Assembly (NCBI GenBank): GCA_013202845.1
Contig: JABMPT010000014.1
Span: forward strand, 1 to 45,563
DNA: 45,563 nucleotides
From: Candidatus Woesearchaeota archaeon
GTDB lineage: Archaea > Nanobdellota > Nanobdellia > Woesearchaeales > GCA-2686295
Direction: 5' to 3'
Shown here: positions 34,215 to 41,778 of the stretch, in pieces
How positions within the stretch are numbered: the stretch's first letter is position 1
How the letters are laid out: each line of letters starts with the position of its first letter
Position numbers and translations under genes: made by a program
The notes under the pieces: generated by a model
Told to the model about the DNA's origin: nothing
What the model saw: the letters and a program-made list of their open reading frames with translations, nothing else
Database searches by the model: none

Positions 34215-34231
34215 TTCTAATTTTTTTATTT
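34215..34231. terminator. T-rich terminator between convergent genes
   Basis: Seventeen bases separate the convergent stops. From 34220 the plus strand carries TTTTTTTATTTTT, which continues into the end of the phosphodiesterase gene. It can end the plus-strand phosphatase transcript. No hairpin is seen. Confidence 0.45.
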
Positions 34232-34717
34232 TTATATATCAAAGAATTCTACTTTATCTTCTTCAGTGTTGTAGATTGCAAAAGTAGGGCTTTTTGCAAC
34301 GCCAGAACCCTCACCAGGATTTATCATTAATGTTTTACCAACTCTTTTCTCATCCTTTATGTGGTTGTGACCGTAGCAGACAACATCATATTTCCCAGTT
34401 GCTGCCAATGCTTCTGCAAAATGAGGATAATGGTTTACTGCAAACTTCTTGCCACCTAGTTCAAACTCTGCTATTTCTCCATACAAATTAATGTTTTCAA
34501 AACCTTGAACAACATTGCTTGTTGTGAAGCGGTCATCAGTATTGCCGAAAACACAGTGAACAGGCACTCCAAGCTCTGCAAGTTTCTTAATCACGAAAGG
34601 AGCGCAGAAATCACCACAATGTATCAAAGCTTCGACCTTTTCAGCTTTCATCTTCTCGAAAACCTTGTCGATCTTCCATATATTGTCATGTGTATCGCTT
34701 AATATGCCAATTCTCAT
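34232..34717 (-). CDS. YfcE/MJ0936-type metallophosphoesterase
   Basis: The 161-residue calcineurin-like phosphodiesterase has SDTHDN (Asp8, His10), HCGD, GNTD, the His in NHYPH and GHNH, which make a complete two-metal site. Family members cleave phosphodiesters such as bis-pNPP or cyclic nucleotides; the natural substrate is unknown. ATG 34717 is about 27 nt from a TATA box at 34741-34749 that sits right after the stop of the two-domain swivel protein, so it can be expressed separately. Confidence 0.9.
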   Translation of the reverse strand: MRIGILSDTHDNIWKIDKVFEKMKAEKVEALIHCGDFCAPFVIKKLAELGVPVHCVFGNTDDRFTTSNVVQGFENINLYGEIAEFELGGKKFAVNHYPHFAEALAATGKYDVVCYGHNHIKDEKRVGKTLMINPGEGSGVAKSPTFAIYNTEEDKVEFFDI

Positions 34718-34740
34718 ACAATATTGGTTAGAACTCCTAA

Positions 34741-34749
34741 TATATAAAG
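34741..34749 (-). promoter_or_regulatory. TATA box of the metallophosphoesterase
   Basis: The minus strand reads CTTTATATA, about 27 nt before ATG 34717 and directly downstream of the upstream gene stop. Confidence 0.5.
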
Positions 34750-34750
34750 T

Positions 34751-37099
34751 TTATTTTAATTTCTTTATAACGCCCTTGTAGGCATCTATCTCCACTAAGT
34801 CTCCATCTTTTAGCTCTTTCATAATATTTTTTATGCCAACAATGCAAGGCTTTTTTAGCTCTCTACTGACAATAGCTGCATGAGAGGTTATGCCACCTTC
34901 CTGTGTTAGGAAAGCCTTGGCCATGTGCATGAGTACAATATAATTAGGAGTAGTCGAGTAGGCAACCAAAATATCATTTGGCTTGAATTTAGAGAAATCC
35001 AGGAAGTTCTTGACCAAACATACTTTTCCTTTGATATTTCCTGGTGAGGCAGGGATTCCCTTTAATACTTGTGCTTTTTTCTTCTCCTCTTTTTTCTTTC
35101 CAAAGATATATTTGCATTCTTTCTCATTTAGAATATGTAGTTTCCTTTTGTAAATGAAGAAACCAAATCTCCTTCTTCTTGAAGCAATTTCTTCTTTGGA
35201 AACAACTAATTCTTTTTTCTTTAAAGAAGCTAGTAACTCATCCCCGCTCAAATAAGTTATATCTTCATAACTTATTCCAAAATCACTAGCGATTCTTTCC
35301 AATAAAGGTTTGGCCTGAGCATTTGAATATGCAAATGTCTCTGCCAAGTGGGTTCTAAGGAAAATGGCATATCTATAGATTTTCAATAAAGTATCTTTTG
35401 GAGGTGGAGGAACCTTCTTTTCCTGGGATGCAGGGATAAGTTTCTCTTTAACATCCTCAGCAGTCATCCACCTGCCTGTGTAGTGGAACACCGTCAGCCA
35501 GCCATACTCTTTAACTAATTTCTTAATTCCTTGCTTGGCATCCTTTATTTTTGAAAGCTTGATCAATTCATTGTGAAATTTCATTATGAAGTTCATCTTT
35601 ATTGGTGGAAGAAATTTTATATCTGGAAATCTTTTATGAAGCAGTATCTCAAGTTTCAAATCTATTCTAAAGTAGGGAGCTGCACTTTTCTGCAGTTCGA
35701 AAAGCTTTTTGAAATAATCGTAGTGATTCTTTTCATACTTAGCAGACTCTTTCATCAAATTATTGCATTCCTTTTCTCCCTGCTTCAAAAGTCTCAATAT
35801 GAAGTCTTTGTCTTTCGAAAGCTTTTCATCAAAGAACCTCAGCATTTTCTGCTTGTCTTTCTCAGAAACATAGAATTTGGAGTCCTGCCATTTGAAATCC
35901 TCCATAGTCCAATCGGTTCCAAGTACTTTCCCCATTCTTTGAAATGATTGGAAGGTGACTGTGAAATGCAGTGGAGGAATTCCAGGCCTGTTGATTATTA
36001 GATGCCATGGCTGCTTGTTAGCCTTTTTCAATTCTTTCAAGATATTTTCTTTTTTCAAAACTTTCACAGTTCCCTTATTGGCGTTCACTTCTATTGTGTC
36101 TCCATCCTTTACAGAGCTTGTTATTCCATGAGCTCCCACAATGCAGGGTTTGTTCATTTCTCTTGAGATAATTGCTGCATGAGACAATAAGCCGCCTTCA
36201 TTCGTGACAATAGCTCCTGCCTTATGGCAAGCAACAGTAAGTTCTGGAGAGGTTGTTTCAGTCACTAAAACATCTCCTTTATTCATCTCTTCAGTTAGTT
36301 TAGGAACTTTATAGAATTGATAGCCATGATTGAATAATTTAACCTTACCAGTATATATTCCTTTATTTCCTATTTTGCCAGTCAGTTCTTTCTTTGGTTT
36401 TATAGGAGGAATCATTTTGTCAATTATTTTATCATATTTTTTGTCCAGTAATATTTGTATTCTGCTATTATCTCTCACTAATATGTGCTGCTTTCTTCTT
36501 TTACTAAGCTCTTTTATGTCAACAGTTTTGTGTTCAAACAAGTTGAGGATCTCAACAGAACTATAATACAGAAGTTCCTGAAATGGAATAGAGAATTGTT
36601 TGCTTAATGCTGTTAGAAGTTTGTAGATAAATGAGTCAGTGTTAAAGTATACTCTGTTTATCTGCTTTCTTCCAGGATTCTTTAATTTGTCAAAACCTTT
36701 GATTTTGTCACCCAAGATTTCAAAAGCTTTTTCTGTGAAGAAGAACTCACATTTCACATACAAGGTTAGGGTTTCTCCTGCACATTCTAGGAATGTTTCA
36801 ACATCTTTTTTTGTAATCTTTTTTTTATTGATTATACTATTAAATAGAGGAATTGAAGTCTTGAGATGTTTTTCATAATCTTTTTTGAACGCTTTTACTT
36901 TTTTCTTATTAGAATAGAAATTAACTCCTTCATCTGAGATTTTTTTGACAATATCTTTTCTCAAAAAAACAGTCCAATGATCATCTTTCCAGGTTATTAG
37001 AGGGTCTACATAGTCATAATACTTTATGAACATGTAAGAAGTGATGTATGGCATCCCAGGGCCACCAAACACTCTTATATAATTATTAGGATTGATCAT
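34751..37099 (-). CDS. Protein with two swivelling phosphohistidine domains, no ATP-grasp
   Basis: 782 residues. Helical module 1 (1-235), His domain 1 (about 238-348, EGGLLSHAAIISRE, His307), helical module 2 (about 360-675), His domain 2 (about 677-782, EGGITSHAAIVSRE, His740). Both His domains keep the PPDK-type pattern through KPCIVG and the closing hydrophobic strand. It has neither a nucleotide-binding domain nor a pyruvate barrel, so its histidines must be charged in trans or it works as an acceptor or binding protein. Start: ATG 37099 overlaps, by ATGA, the stop of the decayed gene fragment upstream; a further ATG at 37120 lies inside that fragment. Co-directional with pta. Confidence 0.88.
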   Translation of the reverse strand: MINPNNYIRVFGGPGMPYITSYMFIKYYDYVDPLITWKDDHWTVFLRKDIVKKISDEGVNFYSNKKKVKAFKKDYEKHLKTSIPLFNSIINKKKITKKDVETFLECAGETLTLYVKCEFFFTEKAFEILGDKIKGFDKLKNPGRKQINRVYFNTDSFIYKLLTALSKQFSIPFQELLYYSSVEILNLFEHKTVDIKELSKRRKQHILVRDNSRIQILLDKKYDKIIDKMIPPIKPKKELTGKIGNKGIYTGKVKLFNHGYQFYKVPKLTEEMNKGDVLVTETTSPELTVACHKAGAIVTNEGGLLSHAAIISREMNKPCIVGAHGITSSVKDGDTIEVNANKGTVKVLKKENILKELKKANKQPWHLIINRPGIPPLHFTVTFQSFQRMGKVLGTDWTMEDFKWQDSKFYVSEKDKQKMLRFFDEKLSKDKDFILRLLKQGEKECNNLMKESAKYEKNHYDYFKKLFELQKSAAPYFRIDLKLEILLHKRFPDIKFLPPIKMNFIMKFHNELIKLSKIKDAKQGIKKLVKEYGWLTVFHYTGRWMTAEDVKEKLIPASQEKKVPPPPKDTLLKIYRYAIFLRTHLAETFAYSNAQAKPLLERIASDFGISYEDITYLSGDELLASLKKKELVVSKEEIASRRRRFGFFIYKRKLHILNEKECKYIFGKKKEEKKKAQVLKGIPASPGNIKGKVCLVKNFLDFSKFKPNDILVAYSTTPNYIVLMHMAKAFLTQEGGITSHAAIVSRELKKPCIVGIKNIMKELKDGDLVEIDAYKGVIKKLK

Positions 37100-37248
37100 T
37101 TTATCTTTTTGATAGTGCATTTCTCTGTATCCCTCTCTATGATGTTGCCTTCTTTGAAATGCTCGAATAGATCTGTGTAACCAACGATGCAGGACTTTTT
37201 TAACTCTCTGCTAACAATCCGCTGCGTGGGAAGTCATTTCATCTATAT
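37096..37248 (-). pseudogene. Decayed 3' end of another swivelling-domain gene
   Basis: The 150-nt gap between pta and the two-domain gene translates, with one frame change, to the end of a PEP-utilizer His domain: DEMTSHAA, then shifted by one base, IVSRELKKSCIVGYTDLF and EHFKEGNIIERD, ending at a TGA that overlaps ATG 37099. The usual GG before the TSH triad is missing, the frame breaks right after the catalytic His, and nothing upstream remains before the pta stop. The segment is most like the second His domain of the downstream gene (SHAAIVSRELKKPCIVG), so it may be the remnant of a duplicate. Confidence 0.75.
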
Positions 37249-38238
37249 TTATGAATTTGCTTCCATTGCAACGCTGACTATCATATTCTTGACACTTTTC
37301 AATGGTGTGCTTCTTCCTAGTATGGCGACTGGCTTTTCCATTCCTTCAATTAATGTGAAATCCATTGTCATATCAGAGAATTGTAACATTGAATGTGCAA
37401 ATACGTTTGCTGTAGTGAGGTTTGGGAATACAAGAATATTTGCCTGTCCTTTTAAAGGAGAATCAGGACATTTTTTCTGTGCTCCGAACTCGCTTACAGC
37501 TGCATCTATTTGCATCTCTCCATCGATTAGCAGCTTTGGATCATCTTTTTTCACAATTTCCAATGCATCTCTAATAGTTTGTATTGTTGGGTGGTTTCCG
37601 CCGCTTCCCCTTGTTGAAAATGAAATCAATGCAACTTTTGGCTCAATCCCAAATCTTCTAACGCATTTGGCAGCGCTGTGAGTCATCTGAGCCAGCTGCT
37701 CTGCAGTCGGGTCTATGTTCATGCTAGCATCTGTTATGAATATTTTTCTATCGTTTTTCTTGTCATGCATAACCGCTATTTCAGAAACGACCTTTCCCTT
37801 CTTTCTCAGTATTTGTAATGCTGGTCTCATCAAAGCTGCTGTTGCGCATATGGTTGAGCCTGCAACTCCGTCTGCGTATCCGCAGTATGCATACATGCAT
37901 CCGAAGTAGTTCTCATCCTCGATTAGCTTTTTAGCTGTTTCCAGGTCCATTCCCTTGTGTTTTCTAACTTCAACAAGCTTCTCTGCCAATTCTTTTTTAA
38001 GCTTTTTATCATTCTTGTAATCAACTATTTCTGCTTCGCTTATATCTGCACCGAACTTCTTTGCTTCTTTATTAATGACTTTAGGTTCACCTAAAAGAAC
38101 TATCTTTGCAAGTTTTCTTTTTAGAATCTCTGCAGTTGCTTTCAAGCATCTTTCATCCCATCCTTCACAAATAACAACCTTTGCAGACTTCTTCTTTGCA
38201 ATCTCTTCCATTTTTTTAACAAGATCTATTTTAATCAC
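37249..38238 (-). CDS. pta: Phosphate acetyl/butyryltransferase (phosphotransacetylase)
   Basis: The 329-residue single-domain enzyme converts acyl-CoA and phosphate to acyl phosphate and CoA. Family segments are VVICEGWDERCLKAT, YADGVAGSTICATA, ITDASMNIDPTAEQLAQM, ALISFSTRGSG and QANILVFPNLTTANV. The short, single-domain form is common in anaerobes. It may supply acetyl-CoA or acetyl phosphate for ATP; acetate kinase is not in the window. The start is taken as GTG 38238, but the GAGGG next to it is too close for a normal ribosome site, so ATG 10 codons on is possible. It lies 13 nt after the HAD gene. Confidence 0.92.
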   Translation of the reverse strand: MIKIDLVKKMEEIAKKKSAKVVICEGWDERCLKATAEILKRKLAKIVLLGEPKVINKEAKKFGADISEAEIVDYKNDKKLKKELAEKLVEVRKHKGMDLETAKKLIEDENYFGCMYAYCGYADGVAGSTICATAALMRPALQILRKKGKVVSEIAVMHDKKNDRKIFITDASMNIDPTAEQLAQMTHSAAKCVRRFGIEPKVALISFSTRGSGGNHPTIQTIRDALEIVKKDDPKLLIDGEMQIDAAVSEFGAQKKCPDSPLKGQANILVFPNLTTANVFAHSMLQFSDMTMDFTLIEGMEKPVAILGRSTPLKSVKNMIVSVAMEANS

Positions 38239-38251
38239 CCTCTAAATTATT

Positions 38252-39052
38252 TTAAAATGATAATATTTGAACATGCTTATTGCATATAAATCTTTTCAAT
38301 TTTCTTTTGTATAGTACGAATCTCAGGTTTTCTAGCTTTAATAGGGATAAATCATCATAATCATCTATGAAAATTCCTATGTTTTTTGATCCAAGCCTTT
38401 TTATGATGTTTTCTGCAATCCTCTTTTTGTCTTCTTTGTTCTTGACATTTATTTCATAACCTGTTAATATTCCATTCTTGCTTATGAACTTATTTGACTC
38501 TGCAAAATCAATTCTTAGTAGTTCTTTAATAGGATTATTTTTCACCATAAAATTCTGCGATATTGAAAGGACTTTCATCTTAGGATTATTTTTTCGTAGA
38601 TTGTTGTAAACATTCAGGACTTCTTTGTTCAGATTTTTCTCGATTGATTTCTTTGAAAGCTGCAGTTCATCAGCTTTGATATCATTTGAAATCACTGTTT
38701 TGATCCAAACCTTGATTATTTTCTCGCTGCTAGTTATTCTGAAGAACTTGTTGTTGAAGTTTCTAACAATGTTCAGGAAGTGTAGATAAAGCGCTGCTTT
38801 TATTAGCCTTAATATCTTTCTCATGTTTCTTGGTTTAAACCTGGAGAAATTTGTAATTATTATCTTCAACATTAGCTTGAATGAGTCCTTTGTTCTGTAC
38901 AGCTGGTCATTGTTAATCTTTTTTCCGAACAATTCATATATTAGCTTTAAGAATATTTTATTTGCTATGGCGACAGTTCTATGATAGATAAAAGTGTCGT
39001 CTATGTCAATGATTAAGAGATCTAATTCTCCTTTGTAGAAATTATTTCTCAT
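38252..39052 (-). CDS. HAD superfamily phosphatase-like protein
   Basis: The 266-residue protein has the HAD motifs: IIDIDDTFIYH with nucleophile Asp16 and acid Asp18, VLSISQNF with motif II Ser, a Lys-rich motif III segment (NVKNKEDKKRI) and IGIFIDDYDDL as motif IV. A large helical cap of about 120 residues lies between motifs I and II. A phosphate monoester or phospho-sugar/lipid substrate is likely but unknown. Its ATG overlaps the alpha/beta hydrolase stop by 1 nt, and pta follows after 13 nt, so these form one operon. Confidence 0.78.
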   Translation of the reverse strand: MRNNFYKGELDLLIIDIDDTFIYHRTVAIANKIFLKLIYELFGKKINNDQLYRTKDSFKLMLKIIITNFSRFKPRNMRKILRLIKAALYLHFLNIVRNFNNKFFRITSSEKIIKVWIKTVISNDIKADELQLSKKSIEKNLNKEVLNVYNNLRKNNPKMKVLSISQNFMVKNNPIKELLRIDFAESNKFISKNGILTGYEINVKNKEDKKRIAENIIKRLGSKNIGIFIDDYDDLSLLKLENLRFVLYKRKLKRFICNKHVQILSF

Positions 39053-40044
39053 TATTTAGTTGGTTTATATAAGTTTGTTGGTTTATCGATTTCGCGTATT
39101 TTATATGCCTTTGGATCGTTCAAATAACCTATCATAACACGGTTCATTTCTTCTTCACCGCCAGCAGTCCCAAAATGGGTTGAATTCTTTCCTTTTAGAA
39201 CCTTGGGTTTTATATGTGCTTTTCCGCCCGAGTGTATGTGTACTGCATTTGGAGGTGGAACAAGATTATCATGTTCTCCAGCGAGAATCTGAATAGGAAC
39301 AGCTGGTTTTCCCTTTGATGCTTCAAGGCCATGTTTCATACCTTCGTATGTACTGGCATCCTCTGCTTTTGCGAATGGCAGTAATAATTTCTGTCCTATT
39401 GACTTTGCTTTAAATCCGTAAGTTGCTGGAGCTCTTGCTTGGATTTTTTTTATTCCGTATTTCGCGGTTCTTTCGTCTTCAGCCATGTATATTCCTATAT
39501 TTCCTCCACTACTATGCCCACTGAACTTATCATTTCTGTTTTTGACATTCTCTAATTTAGTGTTGTTATGGAAGTCTCCAATTTGTTCATAGGTTCTATC
39601 TATATTTTCTTTTTTTGGTAAACTATGATGGCCTTTTAGGTGATATGCTTGTTTTCCTTCTTTTCTGAGTTGTTTGGCTAATCTCCATTGAGAACCTTCA
39701 TTTTGGAACAGTCCATGCATTAAATATGTTATCTCATCGTTACTGGCAGGTTCATTCTTGAAATGTTTTTTTGTCTTATAGTTTTGATATTTGGCTATTC
39801 CATATCCAACCGTGTTATCTACTGCGTTTCTTGCAACGTTTTTGACATTGTTGACAGTTGCTTTAAGTTTTTGACCTAAACTTGGTTCAGAATATACTTT
39901 TTCTCTTACTGGTTGATATTTTTTGTCTATTTTTTCGTACTTTTCTTTAACATCTTGTTCTTTAGTCTTGGGTTTACTTTTAATCTCTGCTTCTTTAACT
40001 TCATCTTCTAGTGTTGCTAAGAATATAAACATAGATATTATCAT
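39052..40044 (-). CDS. Alpha/beta hydrolase (lipase-like)
   Basis: This 330-residue protein has a short hydrophobic N-terminal stretch (residues 2-11), a charged Lys/Glu-rich linker to about residue 55, then a hydrolase domain. YLMHGLFQNEGS holds the oxyanion His-Gly, GHSSGG at 176-181 is the nucleophile elbow (Ser178), AGEHDNLVPP holds Asp259 and NSTHFG holds His290, so the catalytic triad is complete. It is likely an esterase or lipase; the N-terminus could be a membrane anchor. ATG 40044 lies about 25 nt from a TATA box at 40066-40074, so this gene heads the HAD-pta-swivel run. Confidence 0.85.
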   Translation of the reverse strand: MIISMFIFLATLEDEVKEAEIKSKPKTKEQDVKEKYEKIDKKYQPVREKVYSEPSLGQKLKATVNNVKNVARNAVDNTVGYGIAKYQNYKTKKHFKNEPASNDEITYLMHGLFQNEGSQWRLAKQLRKEGKQAYHLKGHHSLPKKENIDRTYEQIGDFHNNTKLENVKNRNDKFSGHSSGGNIGIYMAEDERTAKYGIKKIQARAPATYGFKAKSIGQKLLLPFAKAEDASTYEGMKHGLEASKGKPAVPIQILAGEHDNLVPPPNAVHIHSGGKAHIKPKVLKGKNSTHFGTAGGEEEMNRVMIGYLNDPKAYKIREIDKPTNLYKPTK

Positions 40045-40065
40045 TGTATCTCTTTACCAGTAATT

Positions 40066-40074
40066 ATATTTAAA
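40066..40074 (-). promoter_or_regulatory. TATA box of the hydrolase-HAD-pta-swivel operon
   Basis: The minus strand reads TTTAAATATA, about 25 nt before ATG 40044, in the 40-nt gap after the acyltransferase-like gene. Confidence 0.5.
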
Positions 40075-40084
40075 GTATTTATAT

Positions 40085-41188
40085 CTACTGTTTTTCTAGT
40101 TCTCTTACGAATTTTGCAGGCATCCCACCCCATACCACATTAGGAGGGATCTCTCTTTGGACCATGCTATGGGATTCTATTATCGTGTTTTCTCCTATTG
40201 TTGTGCCGATTCTTGCAAAAGAATCGTGTTTCATGTGAGATCCTTTTTTTAGCAGGGTCTTGCCAAACACTGTCTGTGTTATGGTGTATTCGTGTCCATC
40301 CAGATAACAGTTATCTTCTATTGTGACATTATCTTCTAATTCTATGGTGTCGCAGAAGATATGGTCAAAAACAACTCCTTTGCCTATTTTGCAGTTTTTT
40401 CCAATTTTCATACCTGTCATTTTTAGCAGTATTGTTTTTAAGAAGCAGTGAGGCAATAGTTTTGTTGTTTCGATTATTATGCCGTTGTACCATATTCTGA
40501 AAAAGTTTCTTGCTCTCCACCAGTCATCTCCTGCGTTGAGCCTTTTTCCATCATAGTGAATCTTGAAATATGTGTGGTTGGGGTCTTTTAAGAACACTTT
40601 TATTTTTTCCTTGAAAGTTTTGTAATATTCTTTGTGTTGTCTATTAGATGGTTTGTGGTATTTCTCGATTTCTTCATCTGTAAGCTTCTTCAGGAGGTTT
40701 GCAGGTTTTCCACCCCATAGTTCTCCTTTAGGAATCTCTTCTTCACATTCAGAGAAAAACATTAGCATAGCATTCTTACTAAGAACGAAACCAGACTTCA
40801 TAGTTGTCATTCCACCAACTAATGTTCTTTCTTTGACAAGAATTTTGCCAAGAATTATCTTGTTACCTTTTATTTCGTGTGTGATGAATGTTGAATCACC
40901 GCCTATCAGGCATCCTTTTTCAAGAGTTATGAGTTCTGGGAAGTAAGGATCAATTTTTATGTAATGAGGAAAGCAAACATCATGACCCACATTCATACCA
41001 GTTGTTCTGAGAATAAAGTTCTTTATATGACTTGGAACTATTCTTGTTTGTAATGCTAACATGAATTTATTGTATAGAATCCTTAGTATATTTTTTTTAT
41101 AATCATTTTTAGACTTAAGTTCGATTTCAACCTTCTTGTAATCAGAGTTCTGAAGTTTTTTTACAGCGTTTTTTATGTATCTTTTCAT
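40085..41188 (-). CDS. Tandem left-handed-beta-helix (hexapeptide) acyltransferase-like protein
   Basis: The 367-residue protein has two homologous halves. Each begins TTGMNVG or MTGMKIG, runs through hexapeptide-type repeats (LITLEKGCLIGGDSTFITHE; IELEDNVTIEDNCYLDGHEYT) and ends in a very similar tail (IPKGELWGGKPANLLKKL; IPPNVVWGGMPAKFVREL). The WGG-x-PA-x-hh tail is typical of O-acetyltransferases and related LbH enzymes. The paired LbH organisation resembles the C-terminal part of AMP-forming/Pls acyltransferase proteins, here without an adenylation domain. His residues (THE, GHE) may be catalytic. Its ATG overlaps the HAD stop (ATGA), so it ends the winged-helix/swivel operon. Confidence 0.82.
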   Translation of the reverse strand: MKRYIKNAVKKLQNSDYKKVEIELKSKNDYKKNILRILYNKFMLALQTRIVPSHIKNFILRTTGMNVGHDVCFPHYIKIDPYFPELITLEKGCLIGGDSTFITHEIKGNKIILGKILVKERTLVGGMTTMKSGFVLSKNAMLMFFSECEEEIPKGELWGGKPANLLKKLTDEEIEKYHKPSNRQHKEYYKTFKEKIKVFLKDPNHTYFKIHYDGKRLNAGDDWWRARNFFRIWYNGIIIETTKLLPHCFLKTILLKMTGMKIGKNCKIGKGVVFDHIFCDTIELEDNVTIEDNCYLDGHEYTITQTVFGKTLLKKGSHMKHDSFARIGTTIGENTIIESHSMVQREIPPNVVWGGMPAKFVRELEKQ

Positions 41189-41778
41189 AATTTCACCCCG
41201 ACGCCTTCCAATTCTTCGAGTAATTGTTCTTTATTTTTAAATTGTATTGCTTTTATTCCAATTTCTGCTGCTTGTTCGACGTTTTTTATTGAATCATCTA
41301 TAAATATTGTTTCTTCTGGCTTGACATCGTATTTTTTCATTATAATCTTGAATCCTTCTTGAGATGGCTTTCTTGTCTTTAGCTGGTATGAGACAAACAC
41401 CTCGTCGAAATAGTCTTTGACTTTGTCATGAACCTTGTCCCAGTGATCCTTGTTGTAGTTTGTGAAGCAGACTGTCGGAATTTTCTTTCTAAGGTTGTTT
41501 GTCAACTCTAGCATTTCAGGATAGAACTCCTTGCTCTCCATATCGTTTCGGATTAGTTCTTCAGGATTCTCTTTCAGGTTGAATTCCTTGATTAATCTTT
41601 CCCAAGCCTCTGTGCCTGAGATCTTATCAACCTCTGCTATAGCAATTGTTTCATTAAATCTGTTTTCAAGAGTTTCAGGGTTGATGTTGTATTTCTTTGC
41701 AAGCTTCTCGATAAATGGTGGGTCTTCGGAGTTAGAACAAACATCCGACATGTCAAATATTATTAATTTTATTGTCAT
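41185..41778 (-). CDS. HAD superfamily protein with altered motif I
   Basis: The 197-residue HAD-IA-like protein has motif I IIFDMSDV, with nucleophile Asp9 but Ser11 where the second Asp is usual; such loss also occurs in active FDLGN-type members. Motif II is VCFTNYNK, motif III Lys is in KTRKPSQEGF, and motif IV is IFIDDS. A small helical cap fits residues 15-85. It is likely a phosphatase of a small phosphorylated compound; activity is not certain because of Ser11. ATGA overlaps at both ends tie it to the swivel protein before it and the LbH protein after it. Confidence 0.85.
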   Translation of the reverse strand: MTIKLIIFDMSDVCSNSEDPPFIEKLAKKYNINPETLENRFNETIAIAEVDKISGTEAWERLIKEFNLKENPEELIRNDMESKEFYPEMLELTNNLRKKIPTVCFTNYNKDHWDKVHDKVKDYFDEVFVSYQLKTRKPSQEGFKIIMKKYDVKPEETIFIDDSIKNVEQAAEIGIKAIQFKNKEQLLEELEGVGVKL

